Assembly (NCBI GenBank): GCA_026929865.2
Contig: CM049407.1
Location: 21,720,501-21,784,500, forward strand
DNA length: 64,000 nucleotides
From: Hyperoplus lanceolatus
Taxonomy: Eukaryota > Chordata > Actinopteri > Uranoscopiformes > Ammodytidae
Reading direction: 5' to 3'
Part shown: positions 54,467 through 64,000 of the stretch, piece after piece
Numbering within the stretch: position 1 is the stretch's first letter
How the letters are laid out: each line of letters begins with the position of its first letter
Made by a program: the position numbers and the translations under genes
The notes under the pieces: generated by a model
Told to the model about the DNA's origin: nothing
Databases searched by the model: none
Seen by the model: only the letters and a program-made list of their open reading frames with translations

Positions 54467-55324
54467 ACTTATATTAATTATTATTATTTTATAATTGTTT
54501 ACATGATATCAGATTCAAAAACAGCCATCCTCAATATTTGAATCTGATTTGCAGTGCAATAAAGTAAGCAGTGGAGCAAGGGTTTTCTACTGCTGCACCT
54601 GGAATACTGGTTAAAGGGGAGACACTTTTGGAACTGCAAGTGTGTATTCATCCCACAAGAAGGAGGCTATTCGTGAGAAAATATTAATTACAGCTAAAAT
54701 TGACAAAAAAATTAGGGATGGGAATGAGTTCAGAAAAATCTATTTACTGTAAAACTAAAATAAATAAAAAAGCACCAAAAAAAAACCACGATGTAACGGC
54801 CTACTTAACTGGACTGGAGCGGCTGTGAGTCATTAAGTCAGTATGAAAACACATATTCAAGCAGGAGACCACAGAGGGCAGAATGAGGGAGCGGCAGCAG
54901 TAAAGTAACTTCATGATGCATCTTTTAATTTTATTGCTCTTTCTCCGTCCATCTCTTTCACTCAATAAAAACCGGGCCGCAGATTTTTACACCTGCTTTT
55001 CCAAGACGTAAAAAAAATTTCAGACACCTCCTTTCGCTGAGCAGTGGTCAGTCTGCGGCGAGTGATAAATCCTGCACAGCGGATATTTGCTTGGATTTCC
55101 ATTCCCTCCACCCAATAAATTGCCTCTCTGGTCTCATGCAATATGTACTTTAAGGCTTTCCTATTCAAACACAACATTTTAAGCAGCGCTGCTTTCCTTC
55201 AATTTTCCCTGGGGCAAAACTTCAATGCAGTTCTTCAGTGAATTAAGGACATTGCAATCGTTCAGCATCTATAAAAAAGGTAAAAAAAATGCTTCACCAT
55301 TTTCGTATTACCATTATCAATAAT
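54467..55324. other. Intronic; unique block at 54950-55200
   Basis: Mostly A+T-rich. The segment 54950-55200 is non-repetitive, moderately G+C-rich and could be a conserved noncoding element. Nothing else is recognised. Confidence 0.35.
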
Positions 55325-56114
55325 TAGTGCTGTCAAACGATTCAAATATTTAATCGCGATTAATCACATTAATGTCATAGTTAACTCGCGATTAATCACA
55401 TTTTCATTTATTCTAGTCTGAATGTCCCTTGATTTCTTTTTGTCTCATTATTTTTTCTCATTTTAATGCTCTTATCACACCCATTCTAATTATGATATTT
55501 TAGAATAAATACACTGAATTACAATAGTGTAATTCAGTGTATTTCTTCTAAAATATCATAATTTGCAATTCAGTGCAAATAACAATATAGACCCCCCCAA
55601 AAAAACAAAAACAAAACCATAAAACAACATAGGGTATATAAAACAAATTAGTATTAAGGCTAAATTAAACTGGTTGTTGTAGGCCTAAATGTTTTGGGAG
55701 TCTTTCATCCACGGCTTATTTCAGACTGTGTGTGGAGTGGACACACTATGCCTGCGTGCAGGTAGTTGCCATGGTGCTGCTGCAGCCGAGGCTTCGTAGC
55801 GAAAATTAAAGTGAAAATGAATGACTGACAGCTGCCACCAACATTCATGGAGGTTTTTGGTGTGCGCGCAGGGTTATAAGTAGGACTTTTGCAAATGACA
55901 GGCTTTCTTTTCTGTTCTTTTCCGCATAGTCTCAGAGTCACGCACTGAAGACTTTACTAGTGAAGGTCGCGCAGCTGGGCTAGGAAGTGCTAGGCTCCGG
56001 TTTCTGCTTCAAAATAAAAGTCAGAATTGACTTTAATCGTGCGATAAAAAAATTGACGCCGTTACAATGGGTTTGCTTTAACGCCGTTAATAACGCATTA
56101 AACTGACAGCACTA
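55325..56114. mobile_element. hAT-type MITE with an internal long hairpin
   Basis: The ends TAGTGCTGTCAAACG and GACAGCACTA are inverted. The flanking 8-mers TCAATAAT (55317-55324) and TTAATAAT (56115-56122) match at 7 of 8 positions, as expected for a hAT duplication. Subterminal TTAATCGCGATTAATCAC and GCCGTTAATAACGCATTAA words are characteristic of a common fish family. There is no transposase. Confidence 0.82.
55489..55562. repeat. Near-perfect hairpin, 34-bp arms, 6-nt loop
   Basis: Arm 55489-55522 and arm 55529-55562 are complementary with one mismatch by my count. The loop is AATAGT. It lies inside the hAT MITE and could form a stem if transcribed within the msi2 intron. Confidence 0.88.
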
Positions 56115-56584
<470 letters not shown>

Positions 56585-56940
56585 CAGGTCGCTGAGATCA
56601 CACATCCAGCTATGATTACAAGTTGGAAGCCTTCATCATGCCCCCCCACCTCTCACACGTACAGGCTCGCAAACAGCTGTAAACACAGGGGCTCCAGACA
56701 GGGAAGAAGCAGACAGGGGATTTCGATGTCATTTCTCATACCTAAAAATAATGGGACAGATAGGAAAGAGCCATCGCACTTTGTTGCATAAGCCACAATT
56801 GTTATCGTTCTGGCGAGGGGATCTAATTACTGGCATTCAGATCCCGTCTGTGGCCACGTTCATAAGCAACCAGAAAGCACCAGAGAGCATCTGTCAATGC
56901 AATGTAGTATGATCAAAGGCCTAGACGTAGTGCAGGCACG

Positions 56941-56946
<6 letters not shown>

Positions 56947-56978
<32 letters not shown>

Positions 56979-57017
56979 ATGCATAAAGACACACACACAA
57001 ACACACACACACACACA
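56947..57017. repeat. Compound (CA)n microsatellite
   Basis: CA runs split by AAACAGATGCATAAAGA and AAA. Confidence 0.97.
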
Positions 57018-57513
57018 GGGAAAACATGGCCAGTCCAGGTAAACACTGCCTCTGCTCATTTGCATCACCAGAGCTAACTCACAAAGAGAAAAAACAACAA
57101 GCTGATAAACAACAGACAACGGCACAATCACTTTTGCTTTGGAGTGCTCTCTCTGCACGGGACGGAAAACAGAAGGGGAGCGTGAGATAGTCAAGCGGGA
57201 TTAGATCATCAGTGAGAGAAAGGGGGCGATTAGGCAGCAGGCAGTGGCTTCATTGTGTCCAGCTACACGTTAAGGATGGAGGAGCACAGTCCGGTCCCGT
57301 TTTTTTCCACTCCTCCTCCTTTTAAAAAGTGGTCCAATCTCAGCTCTAGTGTGCATAAATAGATCTGTAATTGCTTATTACAATACAATTAGGGCAAAGG
57401 AGATGAGAGAAGGAAAAGATGCTTAGTGCAAATGTGGAGTGACAGGCCCAAGCACCCAGACCCAGGATTACAGTAGCCATTTGCAGACGGACAGAAAATG
57501 AGCGCGATAAGAG

Positions 57514-57514
<1 letters not shown>

Positions 57515-57553
<39 letters not shown>

Positions 57554-57583
57554 AGAGAAAGAGAAAGAGAAAGAGGAAGAGAC
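57515..57583. repeat. (GA)n then (GAAA)n microsatellite
   Basis: GA units grade into GAGAAA hexamers towards the right. Confidence 0.97.
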
Positions 57584-58984
57584 AGGAAGAAGGAGTTTGA
57601 GCTGGTGGTGGGTGGAGGGGTGGGGAAGGGCTGTCAAGCACAGGGCAGAAGCTAATGACAACCCTGGCTTCAACTTGCACAGACGTCTTTGAAGCCCGGG
57701 CTCTGATCAGAGCTGTGATTGCCACCGCTGCAGGGCCACCACTCCTATATTAACCTACGCTAACAGCTATTCAGAGGAAAGTCACATAGACCCCCCCCCC
57801 CCCCCCCTTAAAAAAAACTCAGACTTCTTCTGCCGGAGCCTGGCCATCTGTGGAATGGTGCCCTGTGCGCCGGCCAAGATGGGAGTATGGGACACACATG
57901 TAAAGGGGACGCCGTTTGCATATGGCCCTGGCTATAACCGTGACAGTCAGGCTTGAACACGGGGCCGGTTAGAGCTGATTAGCTACACTTCCCTCCTCAG
58001 CCCACTACAGTTATGAAGATTGATAGAAGCAGCTTAGAGGCTGATTATAGGGCCCTGGAGATGCATGGGCCGTACCCAAACAGCACATTCACACTGCATT
58101 CACAATGAGCACAGCATGCGATCGCTAGGCACAGGCCAGGCATTAAGCAAACGTTACAGCGAGCAGAGGCAAATAAGAGAAATGGACAGAGCCAGAAGAG
58201 CTCTTAAGAGCTTTTTGGGGAAATATGAATATTATGCTAATTAGACGCTTTGCTTGTGGCCAAATCTGGGACATTTGAGCAGGCGCGTTATGAACTTTTA
58301 ACATTTTTCCTACACAGTGCATTGTGAACATGACTGGATATCTGAAAACTAACTCCAGGGTTATATGAGACACAGCGTGGAGGTCTACTTAGCATGCAGA
58401 AAGTAAAATGAATCTCGGTGCCAGTCTTGTTTTGAAATACAAAACAAAAATATGGGATGTACTCTTTAATACATATCTGAGTGTTGCTTATTTTCCCCAA
58501 AAGTTGGACATTTTGTGAGTTATTGTATAGTGAAAATGACAAATCAGCTGAAGGTTGACGGAATTCCCAGTATTCTAGTTTGATGTTACAAAATGTCTAA
58601 TTTGTCCTAGCTCTCAAGGTTTCTCCCTCTTTTATAATGATACATCACAGCTGCACAATTACTTAGAAGTCTGACTCAATGGCACCCCGTAGACTAGTTT
58701 TGTTCTCAAGCAATATTTTTTTCGAGTGGGAAACCGGCATTTTGTGTGTCTTGTGCATGAGCAACGAGAGGCACATGCTCATATGCAGGTGAGGCAATAT
58801 TCAGTCCTATTGCCGATTTCATGGTATTACAGTGATTGACAGTTAGTGGCAACGAGGTGCAAAGAAGACTGCTGGCAAGTTGTACACATTTTTTAAATAT
58901 TTCTAAATAGAGAGCGTGCTAAGGTTTATCGTGGAAGGAACCAACCTTTCATTTCTTTAAATTCTACAAAATGCTACATGATGA
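57584..58984. other. Intronic, no recognised element
   Basis: A 17-base poly-C lies at 57791-57807. Otherwise unique sequence. About 57990-58250 is non-repetitive. Confidence 0.4.
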
Positions 58985-59400
58985 ATCATAATAATCCCGG
59001 CAGCGCAGACGGATACGGCAATATATCCTGATATTGATTTCTCGTGATATGTGTATCGGTTCCCATGCTCCAAAAATCGATATTAAAAAAGAAGAAGTTT
59101 TAAACAAGTAATGAAATACAACCTCCGCACCTGTAGATGTCACAGGACGGAAAGTTGTTTTCAAATTGCCGGGTTTTGAATTTGATTTTAGGTTATTTAA
59201 TGAATAGTTTTACTCAATTTGTCTCCTGAATGATCAATATGATGTGATATGATATATTAAGACCATCAGGCAACTTGTATTTTCAGATTTGTTTCTACAT
59301 TTTCAGTGAACTACGTGGAATATCGAAATATGCACTGTGATTGCAATGTATCGTGATATATCATATCGTGACCCATGGATCGTGATGCCTATTACATTGT
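58985..59400. repeat. ATATCGTGATA-rich interspersed repeat
   Basis: GGCAATATATCCTGATATTG, TCTCGTGATATGTGTATCGG and, at the right, GCAATGTATCGTGATATATC and CATATCGTGACCCATGG match a common fish repeat, probably a hAT-type non-autonomous element. Exact ends are not resolved. Confidence 0.55.
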
Positions 59401-60139
59401 GAAAAAAACCTGATTAGTTATCTCTCAATTGTGAAACTGGAAGGTGTTCATTTATTTCTGGAATGTAACAGATGTGCACTGTTCTTTGAGTCTTGGTTTA
59501 CTTGAGGGAGCATTGGAATTTCCCACCAATTAGAGAGCTGTTTCCTCGAGCATCACACATTGTTGGTCTGCTTGTAAAAATGCTGCTGTGTGAAAACTAA
59601 CAAAACTGGAGGCAAAATGCAACACTGTAACAAATGAGTCCCTGATTCGGAAAAATATATATAGGTGTAAAAACGCCTTGATATCTCCACAGGACAGTAT
59701 AGCTCCATCGCTCCAAATTACATTACGTTTATCTCGGAAATGCAAACGTCCATATTATCTTGTTAAATTATTTTTTTTTTTTTTAAATCATGAATCCTTT
59801 TTTATCAACTGTGTAATTACATGGACTGAACATGAGGAAAAGACGTGGACCACAATGAACTAATCCTGCTGACCTTTTAAACCCACTGCTGCAGAGGGCT
59901 GAGCAGTTCTCAAGCATTGCTTCTCAAGCATCACTGACATAGTCTGATCCTCCCTTTCAGTCCAGTGCTTCATGGCACATGGAAGAGAGACAAGAGTCCA
60001 GAGCCTGCAGCTGTTTTTAACAGATATTAGGTAGTGAAAGCTGTGTTGTTTGGAGTACATAATGCCTACCAGACTATACGTTGGGTCTCTGCTGCCCTCT
60101 CCCTGTGTCTGAACTTGCACCAGTTAAGGGTTCTCCAGC
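59401..60139. other. Intronic, no recognised element
   Basis: Unique sequence with a poly-T patch near 59769-59784. Confidence 0.4.
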
Positions 60140-60358
60140 TACAGTGGCTTGCAAAAGTATTCATACCCCTTTGAATGTTCCACATTTTGTCACATTAAAA
60201 CCACACACTTACATTTATTTTATTGGGATTGCATGTGATAGACCAACACACAGTGGTGCAACATTGTGAAGTGGAATGAAAATTAAATATGGTTTTAAAT
60301 TTTTTTAGAAATAAAAAACTGAAAAGCGTGGTGTGCATAAGTATTCAGCCCCCCTGAG

Positions 60359-60938
60359 TCAATACGTTGTAGAACCACCTATCGCTGCAATAACAGCTGC
60401 AAATCTATTGGGGTATGTCTCCGCCAGCTTTGCCCATCTAGAGACTAACATTTTTGCCCATTTTTCTTTGCAAAATAGCTTGAGCTTCAGATTCAGCATC
60501 AGATTGGATGGAGAGCATCTGTCAACAGCCATTTTCAAGTCTTTCCAGATATTCTCAATTGTATTGAGGTCAGGACTTTGACTGGGCCATTCTAACACAT
60601 GACTAAGCTTTGAACCATAGTAGATCTGGCTGTATGTTTAGGGTATTTAACCTTCTGGAAGGTGAACCTCCATCCTAGTCTCAAGTCTTTTGCAGACTCT
60701 AACAGGTTTTTCTGCCCTGTATTTGGCTCCATCCTTCTTCCCATCAACTCTGACCAGCTTCCCTATCCCTGCTGAAGAACAGGACCCCAACACCATGTTT
60801 CAAGGTGGGGATGGTGTGTTCAGGGTGATGTGCAGTGTTAGTTTTCTGCCACACATTGCCCTTTGTGTTAAGGCCAAAAACTTCAATTTTGGTCTCATCT
60901 GACCAGAGCACCTTCCTCCAACACTTGCCACAAGCCAT
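60359..60938 (-). pseudogene. Tc1-like transposase fragment, left arm
   Basis: On the minus strand, the frame from 60938 reads VLWSDETKIEVFGLN, containing the first catalytic Asp (WSDE). After frame breaks the block from 60598 reads MLEWPSQSPDLNTIENIWKD, with the catalytic Glu (IEN), and ends RFAAVIAAIGGSTTY. The second catalytic Asp region reads FQKV instead of FQ.DN, so it is lost. No DNA-binding domain is present. Non-functional. Confidence 0.85.
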
Positions 60939-60949
60939 GCGGGGGACAC

Positions 60950-61526
60950 AGCATATTCAGATGAGACCAAACTTGAAGTTTTTGGCCTGAATGCAAAATG
61001 CAATGTTTGGCGGAAACTAATACTGCAAATCACCCTATACATACCATCCTCACCGTGAAACATGGTGGTGGCAGCATCATGCTATGGGGATGCTTTTCTT
61101 CAGCAGGGAAGAGGGAAGCTGGTTAGAGTTGATGGGAAGATGGATGGAGCCAAATACAGGACAGAAAACCTGTTAGAGTCTGCAAAAGACTTGAGACTGG
61201 GGTGGAGGTTCACCTTCCAGACGGACAACTAGCCTAAAAATACATCCATATCTACTATTGAATGGTTTAGATCAAAGCATAGTCATGTGTTAGAATGGTC
61301 CAGTCAAAGTCCAAACCTCAATACAATTGAAAATCTCTGGAAAGACTTGAAAATTGCTGTTCACAGACGCTCTCCATCCAATCTGATGCTAAATCTGAAG
61401 CTCAAGCTATTTTTTAAAGAAGAATGGGCAAACATGTCAGTCTGTAGATGGACAAAGCTGGTGGAGACATACCCCAATAGATTTGCAGCTGTAATTGCAG
61501 CAATAGGTGGTTCTACAAAGCATTGA
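60950..61526 (+). pseudogene. Tc1-like transposase fragment, right arm
   Basis: On the plus strand it starts at [13 protein letters not shown] (first catalytic Asp kept; the Trp is Tyr), then runs through GGGSIM-type sequence in shifted frames. It shows FQTDN followed by an in-frame stop (second Asp kept). The intact block 61287-61526 begins MLEWSSQSPNLNTIENLWKD with the catalytic Glu. I count about 15 differences in the 79 residues shared with the left arm. Several stops and shifts make it non-functional. Confidence 0.85.
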
Positions 61527-61745
61527 CTCAGGGGACTGAATACTTTTGCACGCCACACTTTTCAGTTTTTTATTTATAAAAAAAATGTAAAACCATGTTT
61601 CATTTTCATTCCACTTCACAATTATGCGCCACTTTGAGTTGGTCTATCACATAAAATCCCAATAAAATAAATGTAAGTGTGTGGTTATAACGTGACTAAA
61701 TGTCGAGAATTTCAAGGGGTATGAATACTTTTGCAAGGCACTGTA

Positions 61746-62276
61746 TGATGCGTCTCTCTAAGGTAAAAGTATAACAAGTCGAGTCGTTGAACCAGTTTAG
61801 AGTACAGTGAGTCAGTGGTCTTAACGAAAAGCCAAGTCGGAAAAAAAAATTGCCATCATAAAGCAGCATTTGTTGCTTGACATCAGAGTCTTAGAGAGAA
61901 TCACAAAAGGAAACAGTGTGCCACAGAAAGATTTCCACCATAGTGAAAACTCTTTCCTCCTGCTGCCTCAGCTGTTTGAGTGGCAGCCTTTTCAATAAGT
62001 TGATGTCCTCTCGCATGGCCCTTGACCCTAATACCAAATGTTAATTTTTGTAATGAGAGACCATTGTCTTAGTACAGACGGTAAACACTGGAGGGGAAAA
62101 CAAATGGGATTTTAACTCCCAATTACAATAATGGCCTTTTATGACAAGCCCTCCAACTACGCACCTCACTCCCCCCACCCTCTTCTAAAAACACACACAC
62201 ACACACCACCCTGCACCTCTGTCTTTGCCTCTCCCTTTCACTCTCCCTATATATCTCTCTCTCACACACAAAAAGA
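61746..62276. other. Intronic, no recognised element
   Basis: Unique sequence with short CA words near 62191-62205. Confidence 0.4.
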
Positions 62277-62280
62277 CACA

Positions 62281-63625
<1,345 letters not shown>

Positions 63626-63706
63626 TTAGGACCTAAGGATTAATCTAATCTGGAAAATAACTGGCAGATTAATCAATGAGGAAAATAATTGTTAATTGCA
63701 GCCCTA
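63626..63706 (-). repeat. Terminal fragment of a hAT-type repeat
   Basis: Read on the minus strand it starts TAGGGCTGCAATTAACAATT and continues with TGATTAATCTGCCAGTTATT, matching the end of a very common fish repeat (TAGGGCTGCAACTAACGATT type). The other end is not in the window. Confidence 0.7.
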
Positions 63707-64000
63707 ATTAATGATGTAACCACGTAAGTGGTTTATACAGACTTGTATTCACACGGACAGAAGCAGCCTTGTTGTCTAAATATAAATGCAGCCACATAGG
63801 ACTAACTAAACGCAACCTTGTTAATCATTTATAAGTAAAACAAACTCCAGGCAAATGCCAAGATAATGGAACCACAACTCATTGTACTACAAAGTTAATT
63901 ATGTGGATCATTATGTTCCAAAAATAAAGTGTTAGTGTGCATCATTATGCACGGCTACCAAGGTCACCAGGCATTCAGCATCTCTAGAAACAGGACTTTA

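Larger units (their letters stand above)
60142..61743. mobile_element. Tc1-like element made of two head-to-head transposase halves
   Basis: The ends CAGTGGCTTGCAAAAGTATT and AATACTTTTGCAAGGCACTG are inverted and flanked by TA at 60140-60141 and 61744-61745, the Tc1/mariner target duplication. At 1602 bp it is normal in length for a fish Tc1 element, but its inside is abnormal. The left half encodes the catalytic part of the transposase on the minus strand, and the right half encodes the same part on the plus strand. The arms meet near 60945. Both arms lack the N-terminal paired-type DNA-binding domain, so it is a defective, palindromic derivative. Confidence 0.88.

Overview
The window reads as intronic DNA from a vertebrate, most likely a teleost fish. 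It is A+T-rich and crowded with long CA/TC/GA microsatellites. It carries many fish-type DNA transposon remnants (Tc1-like, hAT, TTAA-flanked foldback MITEs) and short LINE 3' tails. I see no bacterial-style operons, no tRNA or rRNA, and no long open frame outside low-complexity repeats or transposon relics.

The one confident host coding sequence is a 93-bp internal exon on the minus strand at 47285-47377. It has a good polypyrimidine-AG acceptor and a GTAAG donor. It encodes the start of the second RNA-recognition motif of a Musashi RNA-binding protein. The residues SANTVVED point to Musashi-2 (msi2) rather than Musashi-1. The rest of the window is therefore best read as two partial msi2 introns: the downstream intron at 1-47284 and the upstream intron at 47378-64000, both transcribed right to left. 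I found no neighbouring RRM exons by eye.

Layout of recognised repeats. 1-6.2 kb: LINE 3' tail, microsatellites, a short foldback MITE and an inverted-end repeat. 9-14.3 kb: foldback MITE, CA and GA tracts, and a 321-bp hAT MITE with a perfect 8-bp target duplication. 19.4-21.3 kb: a G+C-rich, possibly LTR-derived block. 23.5-25.1 kb: a broken hAT transposon with two coding relics. 26.7 kb: a 140-bp TC tract followed by poly-C. 35.7-36.8 kb: another hAT-like element. 40-45 kb: LINE tail, interspersed repeat, a 994-bp G+C-rich element with TAA target duplications, and a conserved-looking block with a perfect homeodomain-type palindrome. 47.3 kb: the msi2 exon, followed by a conserved-looking block. 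48.5-56.1 kb: foldback MITE, LINE tail, hAT element, two other MITEs, and a hAT MITE containing a long hairpin. 56.4 and 62.3 kb: CA tracts of about 160 bp each. 60.1-61.7 kb: an unusual Tc1-like element built as two head-to-head transposase halves. 63.6 kb: one end of another hAT repeat.

The most unusual structures are the head-to-head Tc1-like element, the three copies of a TTAA foldback family, and the G+C-rich TIR element at 43.8 kb. Several unique blocks (about 8.9, 42.8, 45.9, 47.7 and 54.9 kb) are candidate cis-regulatory elements of msi2. No gene set here forms a pathway.
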